From contig JARJHS010000001.1 in assembly GCA_029269725.1 (NCBI GenBank), positions 930,001 through 994,000 on the forward strand: a DNA stretch of 64,000 nucleotides. Reading direction: 5' to 3'. The notes under the pieces are model-generated. The model was not told where the DNA came from. It did no database searches and was given only the letters and a program-made list of their open reading frames with translations. Both the position numbers and the translations under genes were made by a program. How positions within the stretch are numbered: position 1 is the stretch's first letter; every line of letters starts with the position of its first letter. Source of the stretch: Pollutibacter soli (GTDB lineage: Bacteria > Bacteroidota > Bacteroidia > Chitinophagales > Chitinophagaceae). Shown here piece after piece: positions 16,500 through 25,489 of this stretch.

Positions 16500-17471
16500 A
16501 TGCGGATTCCAACATCTTCAGCAAAATTTTTGCTCCCCATTTTGAGTTGTTTTTGTTTTCTGCTGCATACAGATCTGCATGCGCAGGGGAAACGCATTCC
16601 ACTACCGGAACCACTAAATGATCAGCTGTATGAATATTCCGGGCTAGGCATCTATAAATCAAAATTGATCCTGCTACAGCAATATCCTGCAACCACATTA
16701 CCAGGAATTGACACCTCGTACATTGGTGAGATATTAGATGGAAAATCGTTAACCGCAACTATTCATTACTGGAAACTGATCTATCTGGAACAGATAAAAA
16801 GCAGGTTGCCTTACTACCAGGGGTTCGAAGCTGTGACTGTAGTCGATAATGACATTTTTCTGTCAATCGAGACATTGGATGAAGACAGAAACTGTTACCT
16901 GGTTCGTGGAAACATCAACGATAGTTCAATCATTCTTGACACGGCAACCATATTAGCTTTGCCTAAACTCAGAAAGAAACAGGGCGATTCAACAATCACT
17001 ATTCATAATATCGGCTTCGAGAGTATGGCATGGTTGCCAAAGCAAAAACGTTTACTGCTGCTTTTTGAATACAATCGCTACCCAGGAAAATCAACCGGAT
17101 ATATAATTGACAGACATCTGAAAAAGCGAAAACGAATCGATGTTGATCCTATTGATTTCAGAATAACGGATTTGTTTAACGATGGCAAGCGGACCTATGG
17201 AATCAACTATTATTATCAGGGCGAGTTCGGGTTATTTGAACCTCAGGAAAAAATAAAAAAAGGTGATGGATTTGCTGATTGGAGGACAGATTGCTTTTCT
17301 CGAATTGTTGTATTAGATGTGAGAAAGAAACAAGTAAGTTTTAATGTGATAAGAGATATTTCGTTTGAAAACGACAATTGGGAAGGAATAATGCGGTTCA
17401 GAAACGGAGTTCTGTTGGTTACTGACCGTCATCCCGAATCAAAGCTGGAATGGCACCTATTAGTTCCATGA
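16500..17471 (+). CDS. secreted beta-propeller-like protein, possibly phytase/esterase-like
   Basis: This is a 323-aa exported protein with a signal peptide ending DLHAQ near residue 29. YEYSGLGIYKSKLILL, QGFEAVTVVDNDIFLSIET, GFESMAWLPKQKRLLLLFE and NWEGIMRFRNGVLLVTD look like successive propeller blades, and the NWEGI and FESMAWLP pattern resembles the esterase-like activity of phytase family (Pfam Phytase-like). That assignment is from memory and tentative. It is divergent from mscS, and the promoters of both lie in 16245-16499. It could equally be an uncharacterised Bacteroidota-specific exported protein. Confidence 0.6.
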   Translation: MRIPTSSAKFLLPILSCFCFLLHTDLHAQGKRIPLPEPLNDQLYEYSGLGIYKSKLILLQQYPATTLPGIDTSYIGEILDGKSLTATIHYWKLIYLEQIKSRLPYYQGFEAVTVVDNDIFLSIETLDEDRNCYLVRGNINDSSIILDTATILALPKLRKKQGDSTITIHNIGFESMAWLPKQKRLLLLFEYNRYPGKSTGYIIDRHLKKRKRIDVDPIDFRITDLFNDGKRTYGINYYYQGEFGLFEPQEKIKKGDGFADWRTDCFSRIVVLDVRKKQVSFNVIRDISFENDNWEGIMRFRNGVLLVTDRHPESKLEWHLLVP

Positions 17472-17602
17472 GCCTGACAAATCACTTTTCCACTCGGATA
17501 ATTGAAATATTATATCTGTTTTTTATCTGACCTGACAGGCAATTTAGTTTACGATTGCTTTCCTTATTTGAATAAATTACAAAAACTAAAATCCTGTCAA
17601 AA

Positions 17603-19777
17603 ATGGGGATAGCATCGGTAATGTTAGGTGTATTGTTTTATTTGCATCCTTCAGATACTTCCATTAATAACTTTCAACCGCCAGCATTTACAGACAGTTT
17701 GCGCATCAAACGTATATCGTCTGCGTTCTCTGTTATTGACGATATGTATCGCAGGGAAGTAGATGAAGAAAAAATCCCTGGCTTTGCTTATGGTTTAGTG
17801 GTCGATGGGAAACTTATACATACCGGAACGTTTGGTACCAATAACCAGCAGACAAAAACAGCGGTAACAACCAACTCTGTTTTTCGCATTGCTTCTATGA
17901 GTAAAAGTTTTGCAGGGCTCGCTATAATCAAACTTCGTGATGCTGGAAAACTTCGTTTGGACGATCCTGTGACTAAATTCATTCCTGAATTGTCAAATCA
18001 AAACTGGTTGACTTCTGATGCGCCTCCGGTAACCATCAGAAATCTCCTTTCACATACTGCCGGTTTTCCGGAAGACAATCCCTGGGGTGACAGGCAATTG
18101 CAGGATTCAGATAAAGAGCTTTCGGACTTTATAAGCAAAGGATTAAGTCTTTCAAATATTCCGTCACAATCTTATGAGTACAGTAATCTTGGTTTTGCGA
18201 TGCTGGGAAAAATCATCACCAATGCATCCGGCAGGCATTATGAAGAATATATCAATGACGAAATTCTTAAGCCATTGGGCATGAATAATACCTGGTGGGA
18301 ATATAGTAAAGTTCCTGGTGATCAGTTGGTACATGGATACCGGTTAGTGAACAATGTATGGCAGGAAGAAGAAATGCTTCATAGCGGATCTTACGGAATC
18401 ATGGGGGGGATGCTTACTTCGATTGAGGATTTTGCAAAGTATATGAGTTTACACATCTCGGCATGGCCTCCCCGGACAGATGCTGATGATGGTTTCGTTC
18501 GCAGAAGTTCAGTCAGAGAGATGCATGCACCCGGCCCGATCAGTAACCTCCATGCCTATGCGAAGAAGATGAATGGTATACCTTGCCCGCGCATAAGCTC
18601 CTACAATTTCGGACTCGGCTGGTCAAAGGATTGTAATGGAAAAGAATTGATCGGACATAGCGGAGGATTGCCCGGGTTTGGTTCTCACTGGACTTTTCTT
18701 CCACATTATGGCATTGGCATAGTATCATTCAGCAGTCTTACTTATGCGGCAACTTCAGGCCTTAATCTTGCGATAATTGATACGATTATTTCGATTGCAG
18801 ATTTGCAGCCCAGGAAACTTCCATCTTCATCTATTCTTGAAAAACGAAAAGAACAACTCGTAACATTTCTGCCTGAGTGGAAGAATGCAGAAAAGAGCAG
18901 CATTTTCGCAGAGAATTTTTTCGCCGACTATTTTATTGATACACTCAGAAAAGAGGCTGCACAATTATTTAAGAAATCAGGAAAGATTCTTAGTGTCACC
19001 AAAATGATTCCGGATAATCAACTACGAGGAAATTTCATACTTGAAGGTGAGAATGCTGACCTCATGGTTCGCTTCACTTTATCACCTGAGGCTGATCCTA
19101 AAATTCAGGAATACCATATCTGGGAAAAACCACAGAACAACGCGAACTATAACAAGTATAAACTGAAGACAATCAACGAGCCTGCGGAGTATCTTACCAT
19201 GGTTGAGAAGGATCCATCACAGGAACTGGTTGCTCTCGACAAGTACATTCCTACAATTGCGCTGGATATTCGTTACGCCACTTCAAAAAACCTGATGAAG
19301 GAACCAGTGTACAATATCGCAGCGGCATATTTACGCAAACCTGCAGCTGAAGCTCTGAAAAAAGTACAGGCGGAATTGAAAAAGAAAGGACTCGGATTAA
19401 AAATTTATGATGCTTACAGACCTTACAGTGTCACGGTAAAATTTTATGAGACATTTCGAGATACTGTTTTTGTTGCATCTCCTTACTCGGGCTCGCGACA
19501 TAACCGCGGATGCGCAGTCGATCTCACGATTATCGATCTTAAATCGGGTAAAGAACTTGAAATGCCAACAGCATGGGATGCATTTGAAAACCGCGCAGCG
19601 GCAAATTATCCCGGATTACCAGCAACTCAATTTAAAAATCGTGAGCTGTTGAAAAAACTAATGACTGAAAATGGTTTTGATATCTATCCGGATGAATGGT
19701 GGCATTTTGATTTCTCCGGATGGAGAGCTTACCCGGTGATGGATATTCCTTTTTCTAAGCTGGTTAGGCAAAAGTAA
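17603..19777 (+). CDS. fusion: serine beta-lactamase-like hydrolase + VanX-type D-Ala-D-Ala dipeptidase
   Basis: This is a 724-aa two-domain enzyme with an N-terminal hydrophobic segment. Residues about 40-390 form a class C beta-lactamase/PBP4*-type serine hydrolase, with SxxK at 98-101 (SMSK), YSN at 193-195 and HSG at 352-354. A linker of roughly 120 residues (DUF3471-like position) is followed by a VanX/DdpX (peptidase M15D) domain at about 535-724. Its Zn ligands and catalytic residues are readable: H633 and D640 in SRHNRGCAVDLT, and E698 and H701 in EWWHFDF. The product would act in the periplasm on D-amino-acid peptides, perhaps peptidoglycan fragments. I do not know a characterised protein with this domain order, but cannot exclude relatives. 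Confidence 0.85.
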   Translation: MGIASVMLGVLFYLHPSDTSINNFQPPAFTDSLRIKRISSAFSVIDDMYRREVDEEKIPGFAYGLVVDGKLIHTGTFGTNNQQTKTAVTTNSVFRIASMSKSFAGLAIIKLRDAGKLRLDDPVTKFIPELSNQNWLTSDAPPVTIRNLLSHTAGFPEDNPWGDRQLQDSDKELSDFISKGLSLSNIPSQSYEYSNLGFAMLGKIITNASGRHYEEYINDEILKPLGMNNTWWEYSKVPGDQLVHGYRLVNNVWQEEEMLHSGSYGIMGGMLTSIEDFAKYMSLHISAWPPRTDADDGFVRRSSVREMHAPGPISNLHAYAKKMNGIPCPRISSYNFGLGWSKDCNGKELIGHSGGLPGFGSHWTFLPHYGIGIVSFSSLTYAATSGLNLAIIDTIISIADLQPRKLPSSSILEKRKEQLVTFLPEWKNAEKSSIFAENFFADYFIDTLRKEAAQLFKKSGKILSVTKMIPDNQLRGNFILEGENADLMVRFTLSPEADPKIQEYHIWEKPQNNANYNKYKLKTINEPAEYLTMVEKDPSQELVALDKYIPTIALDIRYATSKNLMKEPVYNIAAAYLRKPAAEALKKVQAELKKKGLGLKIYDAYRPYSVTVKFYETFRDTVFVASPYSGSRHNRGCAVDLTIIDLKSGKELEMPTAWDAFENRAAANYPGLPATQFKNRELLKKLMTENGFDIYPDEWWHFDFSGWRAYPVMDIPFSKLVRQK

Positions 19778-19882
19778 GCAGGCAATAAGATTTTACCGAT
19801 AATAGTGGAAAGTTGCTCTCAGTATTGCTCAGGCTGATTGGTGAAATCTCAGAGTTTGCGGCCGGCTGTTCCTATTGCCTGC
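19778..19882. repeat. 10-bp inverted repeat GCAGGCAATA ... TATTGCCTGC
   Basis: The arms lie at 19778-19787 and 19873-19882, with 85 bases between, downstream of the VanX fusion and before the convergent mnmD. The intervening DNA is low-complexity. It may be a terminator pair or a small mobile-repeat remnant. Confidence 0.4.
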
Positions 19883-19934
19883 GACTATTACCTACCTGGC
19901 TGTTCCCTTTTACCTCCTTACTTTTCCCTTTTGC

Positions 19935-20597
19935 CTATTTCAACGCTCTCAACATTTCTCTCTTTCCGGGAGCTCCTTTTAATTTTTCAACAGTAAAGCC
20001 TGCAGCAGTCAACGCTCTTCTAACATCGCCCTTGCTACTGTATGTTACCAGCACAGCATGTTCATTGGACGCATTGTAAATTTTTCGAAATACGCTTTCA
20101 GTCCATAGCTGGGGTTGATGCACAGGATCGAATGCATCGAAATAAATCAAATCAAAATTATTATTCAGTTCAGCTTCAATAATATCCTCATTTCGTTTTT
20201 TGAGTTCGAAATTTTTTCCAAATACGCGCACCCTCCCCCAGTCTGCCTTATGCATCTCATTGAAAACTGAGGTGCAGCTCTTCAGGTTATCTAACGAACA
20301 ATAGTTTAGTTGCTCAACGAGTTCCAGTTTCAATGGAAATAGTTCAAAGGCTTCGTAGCAGATGGAAAGGCTTTTTTCAACACTATACCTGTACGTTAGC
20401 AATGCATTTAATCCTGTACCAAAACCCAATTCTAAAATGCTGATTGAAGTTTTGGTTTTTGCCAGAAAATCCAATCCTGCATTGATAAACACATGCATAG
20501 ATTCACTGATCGCTCCATGAACTGAGTGATAGGTTACACCCGATCCGGTATTCCTGATTGTGATGGAACCATCTCCTGTTTGTTCGATCGTCTGCAT
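19935..20597 (-). CDS. mnmD: tRNA U34 methyltransferase MnmD-like
   Basis: This is a 220-aa class I SAM methyltransferase. The SAM-binding motif I is LELGFGTGLNALL (about 55-67) and the catalytic acidic motif is NFDLIYFDAFDP (about 138-149), as in the methyltransferase half of MnmC. It should complete the mnm5s2U34 wobble modification of tRNA in the cytoplasm. It is the stand-alone MnmD type common in Bacteroidota, without the MnmC oxidase domain. It is divergent from the next MFS gene. The start at 20597 gives the expected MQTIEQTGDGS beginning. Confidence 0.9.
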   Translation of the reverse strand: MQTIEQTGDGSITIRNTGSGVTYHSVHGAISESMHVFINAGLDFLAKTKTSISILELGFGTGLNALLTYRYSVEKSLSICYEAFELFPLKLELVEQLNYCSLDNLKSCTSVFNEMHKADWGRVRVFGKNFELKKRNEDIIEAELNNNFDLIYFDAFDPVHQPQLWTESVFRKIYNASNEHAVLVTYSSKGDVRRALTAAGFTVEKLKGAPGKREMLRALK

Positions 20598-20719
20598 TGA
20601 ATTACTATATGAATGTTGTTGCGCAAATTACGATCTGGAATTTTATCTATGTATGTAAGAAAGCAGAGATCGGTCATGACAAAATTTTCAGTAAGTTTAA
20701 ACTTCATCAACCCGCCATA

Positions 20720-21973
20720 ATGAAAAGTGCAAGTTCCGCATCCCGCTGGTACCGAATGATCCCCATGGCATTTATCACCTATAGCCTCGCTTATCTTGAT
20801 CGAGCGAATTTTGGTTTTGGTGCCGCTGGCGGCATGGCAACGGACCTCCATATCACATCGGCAGTTTCATCTTTACTCAGTTCGCTATTCTTCCTCGGTT
20901 ATTTTTTCTTCCAGATTCCAGGAGCTTCATTTGCATCAAACAGGAGCGCAAAAAAGCTGATCTTCTGGTCGCTTATTGGTTGGGGCGCACTGGCTACCGC
21001 AACTGGCCTCACTTCAAACATAACCCTGTTGATCGTTATCCGGTTTATGCTGGGAGTAGTTGAGAGCGCTGTATTTCCTGCAATGCTAATTCTGCTCAGC
21101 CGGTGGTTTACAAAAAACGAGCGATCGCGTGCAAATACTTTTCTTATTCTTGGCAACCCGGTCACTATTCTATGGATGTCCGTCCTGTCCGGCTATCTCA
21201 TTAAGTCCGTGGGATGGCGCGGTATGTTCATTCTGGAGGGAATACCTGCTGTCATCTGGGCATTTTTCTGGTGGCGATGGATCGATGACGATCCTAAAAA
21301 TGCAAAGTGGCTTCCTGCCGATGAAAAAGAAACTCTGCTGAATCAACTGGCAAAAGAGCAGCAAGCCATCAAACCTGTCAAAAATTATCTTGAAGCATTC
21401 AAATCAAAGACTGTGATCCTGCTGAGTTTACAGTACGCACTCTGGAGCATCGGCGTTTATGGTTTTGTGATGTGGCTCCCGACAATTATTAAGTCGGCAC
21501 CCAACATGGACATTGTTACCACTGGTTGGTTAAGTGCAGTTCCGTATGTCTTTGCTGTGTTATCCATGCTTTGTACCGCGTACTTCTCAGATAAACTACA
21601 ACTAAGAAAAATATTCGTCTGGCCATTACTGGCCATTGGCGCTATCGCGTTTTATCTCTCCTATCTGCTCGGTGCACAAAGCTTCTGGGTTTCCTTTGTT
21701 TTGCTCGTGATCGCTGGCGCCAGTATGTATGCCCCTTATGGACCATTTTTCGCTATCATCACCGAAATACTCCCCAAAAATGTGGCCGGTGTTTCTATGG
21801 CTTTGATCAACAGTTTCGGTGCACTCGGCTCCTTTATCGGGGCTTACCTGGTCGGATATCTCAATGGATTGAAAGGCGATTTTGGGGCTTCCTATCTCTT
21901 TATGTCGGGATCATTATTCCTGAGCGCGATCATCACCATTATCGCTATACGAAAACAAACACCAGTGAGGTGA
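20720..21973 (+). CDS. MFS transporter, anion:cation symporter (ACS)-like
   Basis: The start MKSASSASRWYRM at 20720 is chosen because the 41 codons upstream lie opposite the mnmD promoter side and look non-coding. The 417-aa permease shows AYLDRANFGFGAAGG, the ACS-family motif (hexuronate, phthalate and sugar-acid carriers), followed by 12 membrane segments. The motif FMLGVVESAVFPAML is typical of TM4. A likely substrate is a sugar acid or similar anion taken up with H+ or Na+, inferred from the subfamily only. An intergenic stretch of nearly 400 bases follows. Confidence 0.88.
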   Translation: MKSASSASRWYRMIPMAFITYSLAYLDRANFGFGAAGGMATDLHITSAVSSLLSSLFFLGYFFFQIPGASFASNRSAKKLIFWSLIGWGALATATGLTSNITLLIVIRFMLGVVESAVFPAMLILLSRWFTKNERSRANTFLILGNPVTILWMSVLSGYLIKSVGWRGMFILEGIPAVIWAFFWWRWIDDDPKNAKWLPADEKETLLNQLAKEQQAIKPVKNYLEAFKSKTVILLSLQYALWSIGVYGFVMWLPTIIKSAPNMDIVTTGWLSAVPYVFAVLSMLCTAYFSDKLQLRKIFVWPLLAIGAIAFYLSYLLGAQSFWVSFVLLVIAGASMYAPYGPFFAIITEILPKNVAGVSMALINSFGALGSFIGAYLVGYLNGLKGDFGASYLFMSGSLFLSAIITIIAIRKQTPVR

Positions 21974-22362
21974 AAGTTCAAGGTTAAAAGTTTAAAGTTC
22001 AACGTTACAGGTTAAAAGTAAAATGCTGCGCAGGAACATACATGCGGAAAGGCAACGAAATATATTTTTAGGTAAGCTGGACTTCCTGTCTGTTTTACAA
22101 ATCCTGATGGATATTGAATTACAAAAGAATTTTGATGCCAGTGCATGCATCGATGTAAAAGTCAAAAGGTGAAACCCGTTGAATCTGGTTGGCTTCCGCG
22201 TCAGATTTATACTTTGAATTCTTTAATCTACATTTCCGGAAATCACACCTCTTCAACGAACAAAGATGAACGAAAAACCTGCCTTTGCCGGCAGGCAGGC
22301 GAAACACTCTCCCCGCCATCACTTAATCAGCAAGCCCTAAGTAATACATTTTGACATCAGGC
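21974..22362. other. intergenic stretch with repeat words and a hairpin
   Basis: After the MFS stop come repeated GTTCAA/TTTAAAGTTCAACGTT words. At 22278-22295 there is a perfect hairpin CCTGCC-tttgcc-GGCAGG. Short frames on both strands show no family resemblance. The hairpin could end transcription from either flanking, convergent gene. Confidence 0.5.
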
Positions 22363-22899
22363 CTATGCAGGAACGCTGCTGACCGATCCCGGTTTCCTTT
22401 TCAGTATCAATGCGACTATCAGTGAGATCAGCAAACCAACGGGTAATATTTCCATATACGAAAATCCCAGGCGTATCAAAGGATTTTTATACATTTCACC
22501 AAAGGATTTCATTTCGGTGACCTGTTTGTCGATGGTGGCCTGGTCAGTACCGGAAGTCTTCAAATCTTCAATTGTTTTTTCGGTATATTTTTCCATATAG
22601 TCCGGTACAAAATAATGGAAACTCAGTTCCCAGGTGAGAACATATATCGTTGATGCGATCAGGGTTATCAATAGTCCGATCCTGAATGCTTTTCCGAAAC
22701 TGATGGTTCCGTCGAGATGTTTATCACGATATGCTTTGACCGCAACAAATATCATGGAGAATGCCAGCACCATCGAGGCGTAGCCCAGGAACATGCCATT
22801 CTCTATCCTTTCATGACCAATTATTGCTGTTGCCACAAACAACCAGCCGCCAACGATCAATCCTGCAATAATTCCGTAAACCCAGATAATTCTTTTCAT
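22363..22899 (-). CDS. DUF4199 domain membrane protein
   Basis: This is a 178-aa protein with four hydrophobic segments and the DUF4199 pattern: KAYRDKHLDGTISFGKAFRIGL between segments 2 and 3, then a Tyr/Phe-rich external loop, and LIRLGFSYMEILPVGLLIS near the end. DUF4199 proteins are near-exclusive to Bacteroidota; their function is unknown. The gene is transcribed away from the LuxR-type regulator gene upstream on the same strand, separated by about 105 bases, so a shared operon is possible but not certain. Confidence 0.85.
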   Translation of the reverse strand: MKRIIWVYGIIAGLIVGGWLFVATAIIGHERIENGMFLGYASMVLAFSMIFVAVKAYRDKHLDGTISFGKAFRIGLLITLIASTIYVLTWELSFHYFVPDYMEKYTEKTIEDLKTSGTDQATIDKQVTEMKSFGEMYKNPLIRLGFSYMEILPVGLLISLIVALILKRKPGSVSSVPA

Positions 22900-23004
22900 A
22901 AATTTTAATTTTACGGAAATCTAGAATGACTTCAATAAAAATCCCTCATACTAAAGTACGGTTTTGACTTTCTCCCCTTAAAATTCCTACCAAAGAATGA
23001 GATT

Positions 23005-23475
23005 TCAGGCAATCAGCCTAAGGGCTTTTGCTTTTTCAATGGCTTGTGTACGTCTCTTTACATCAAGTTTTTCGAACAGACTGGAGCTATGCGTTTTTAT
23101 GGTGCTGAGTGATAAAAAGAGCTTCTCAGCAATTTCCTGGTTGCTCAAACCACCAGCCATAAGTTCGAGCACTTCCAGTTCGCGTTTCGAGATATTCAGT
23201 TTTGCCAGTTCTTTTTCGTTTTGCTTGAACGGAATCTCTTCACGCACAATTACTGTTTTTTCCTGGATAACAGTTTTAATTTTCGGGCGGGTCAGTTTTG
23301 CAGCGATCCAGATGCCGAGACAGGTAAACAGCAGAGCGATCAGACCGAGGTAAATTTCCATGTAATGATCCATGATCACCACTTTCCATTCCAGCCACCG
23401 CAGGATCACCAATAGCAATGCCAGTGAGCAGCCGTAAAGAATGATCAGTTTATATTTTTTAAGAAATGTAGCCAT
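23005..23475 (-). CDS. LuxR-type HTH regulator with membrane anchor
   Basis: This is a 156-aa protein with two N-terminal hydrophobic segments (about 10-26 and 38-60), a short linker, and a C-terminal LuxR/GerE DNA-binding domain (ISKRELEVLELMAGGLSNQE through TIKTHSSSLFEKL, then RTQAIEKAKAL). It lacks a receiver domain. The HTH is thus tethered to the membrane. It is a single-component regulator type seen widely in Bacteroidota, often near DUF4199 genes as here. The target is unknown, but the adjacent DUF4199 gene is a candidate. Confidence 0.88.
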   Translation of the reverse strand: MATFLKKYKLIILYGCSLALLLVILRWLEWKVVIMDHYMEIYLGLIALLFTCLGIWIAAKLTRPKIKTVIQEKTVIVREEIPFKQNEKELAKLNISKRELEVLELMAGGLSNQEIAEKLFLSLSTIKTHSSSLFEKLDVKRRTQAIEKAKALRLIA

Positions 23476-23553
23476 CGGACGCTAAGGCAAAATAATCAAT
23501 ATTCGTTTTTACGAAAAATGCTTAAGCAATTCTCCAATGGTTAACTTTCCGGA

Positions 23554-25095
23554 ATGAATCATGCCGGAGAACAGGTTGAAACGGATGGAAACGAAGCTTT
23601 CCTGGTTTTGAATGATGTTGGGGTGAGCGCTTATGGGAAAAAGATCCTGGATAAGATCTCTATGGAGATAAAGCCAGGTACACACTGGGCAATCATCGGC
23701 CCCAGTGGTTCGGGAAAAACAAGTCTGTTGCAGCTGCTTGCCGGGCAGCTTCATTTTAATGCCGGGACAGCTGCAGGAAAAGCCGGTAATGATTTCGGTA
23801 CAAAAAAATGGTGGAAAATTTCAACCCTGGTGGATACCAAGCATGGATTCAAAACCAATGATGGTGTAACCGGGTTTTATTATCAGCAGCGATTCAATGC
23901 AGGTGATATTACTGATACGATCACTGTTGGAGAGTACCTCGGAAAATTAATGTACACACATGATGTTGATGAAAATGAAATCAATCACCTGAATGAATAT
24001 CTCCAGACGGACAGGCTCAAAGAAAAATTATTGATTCAATTGTCGTCCGGCGAGACCAGGAGACTCCTGATCGCAGGTGCATTGCTGAAACATCCGAAAC
24101 TATTGCTGCTTGACATGCCCATCACGGGGCTTGATACCGAAGGAAAAGCAGTATTCGACAAGTTGTTATTGGAACTGACCGAGAAAGGATGTACAGTAAT
24201 AATAACGACAACCGCATCAGCAGTCCCGTTACATATCGGAGCTGTTGCCGTAATGAAAAATGGAAGCTTCGAAAAAGTATTTAACCGTAATGAATTCGAA
24301 AAATTCAGGATAACAATTAAAGAACAGTTTGTACCTGATGCCACTCAGTTGCATCATCTGCTTGCATCCGGAAGGAAAAGCTGTTTCAATCAGATCGCTT
24401 ACATGCGAGATGTGGTGATTCGTTATGGCGATGCGGTGATTTTTAACGGACTGCACTGGAAGGTAAAACAGGGTGAGAAATGGGCACTCGTGGGCGAAAA
24501 TGGTGCCGGGAAATCGACATTACTAAGCCTCATTAATGGGGATCATCCACAGGCATATGCCAATCACATTATTTTGTTCGACAGAAAACGTGGAACCGGA
24601 GAATCCATCTGGGATATAAAGAAAAACACGGGCTTTGTTTCAGCAGAATTGTACCAGTATTTCCCGTCAGATCAGACCTGTCTGCAAATCATCGAATCCG
24701 GTTTTTATGATACGATAGGTTTATTCCGGATGGAGCAGGCTGCACATTCCCCAAAAATAAAAGCATGGATGGAGTTGTTGCAGATTTACGGTTATGCGCG
24801 GCAGTTATTCAGGCAGGCGCCGGCCGGGGTGCAGCGAATGGTATTGTTGATACGGGCCCTGATCAAAAATCCACCACTGCTTTTGCTAGATGAGCCCGCA
24901 CAGGGACTTGACGACGAACAGCAGCTTCAGTTGAAATCTATCATCACGGAAATAAGTTCAAATCCCGATATCACCTTGATTTATGTTACCCATCAATGGT
25001 CGGAACTGCCGGATGGGATACAAAAAGTAATCAGGCTTGCACGCGGTGTTCCTGAGGAGATTATGGGTTTTGAAGAATTCCGGGAAAAAGTTTAG
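23554..25095 (+). CDS. double-ABC ATPase (ModF/PhrA-like)
   Basis: This is a 513-aa soluble protein with two tandem ABC ATPase domains. The first has Walker A GPSGSGKT at 49-56, signature LSSGE and Walker B LLLLDMP. The second has Walker A GENGAGKS at 314-321 and Walker B PLLLLDEPAQGL. The second signature is degenerate (APAGVQ instead of LSGGQ). The domain order and length fit ModF/PhrA proteins, putative ATPases found near photolyase or molybdate genes; no transmembrane permease is adjacent here. Divergent from the LuxR-type gene with 78 bases between. Confidence 0.85.
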   Translation: MNHAGEQVETDGNEAFLVLNDVGVSAYGKKILDKISMEIKPGTHWAIIGPSGSGKTSLLQLLAGQLHFNAGTAAGKAGNDFGTKKWWKISTLVDTKHGFKTNDGVTGFYYQQRFNAGDITDTITVGEYLGKLMYTHDVDENEINHLNEYLQTDRLKEKLLIQLSSGETRRLLIAGALLKHPKLLLLDMPITGLDTEGKAVFDKLLLELTEKGCTVIITTTASAVPLHIGAVAVMKNGSFEKVFNRNEFEKFRITIKEQFVPDATQLHHLLASGRKSCFNQIAYMRDVVIRYGDAVIFNGLHWKVKQGEKWALVGENGAGKSTLLSLINGDHPQAYANHIILFDRKRGTGESIWDIKKNTGFVSAELYQYFPSDQTCLQIIESGFYDTIGLFRMEQAAHSPKIKAWMELLQIYGYARQLFRQAPAGVQRMVLLIRALIKNPPLLLLDEPAQGLDDEQQLQLKSIITEISSNPDITLIYVTHQWSELPDGIQKVIRLARGVPEEIMGFEEFREKV

Positions 25096-25098
25096 GAT

Positions 25099-25176
25099 GC
25101 TCCCGCAGATTTTGCTGACCGGCGCAGATCCGCATTACTTATTTTATCTGCGTATCTGCGAACATCCGCGGGAGTC
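25099..25176. repeat. interspersed GCAGAT/TCTGCG palindromic element
   Basis: The stretch starts CTCCCGCAGAT and ends ATCCGCGGGAG, with GCAGATCCGC and TCTGCGTATCTGCG between. Its arms can fold back over about 75 bases. This resembles the interspersed intergenic palindromes common in Bacteroidota. It lies just after the ABC gene stop and may act as an RNA-end structure. Confidence 0.55.
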
Positions 25177-25489
25177 AAAACCTCAAACAAGGCCCTGTTT
25201 CCCCTTCTACTCTAAACATTCAACTTTAAACAACTTACTTTTCCGCAGATTTACGAGGATCGAAAACCTTTTACTCAGCCGTCCCGGCGGGAAAAAAAAT
25301 GCACACGCACACCCCGGATGTTTTTACTCTACACTTTCCGCCTTGAAGCTTAAATCCAGCTATTTGCTATACAAATCGCTGATTATTTTCCCCGAGAACT
25401 TCCCTGAGTAAACCCGCTGGTATTGGTTTTGCAGTGCGTTTGCCGAAAGAAAAAATTCGAGCGATTGCTGCCCTAAACAACAAATTGAT
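25177..25489. other. intergenic stretch upstream of the amylase
   Basis: It contains the common TAAACATTCAACTTTAAACAACTT words and no recognised gene. The amylase promoter is expected here. Confidence 0.4.
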
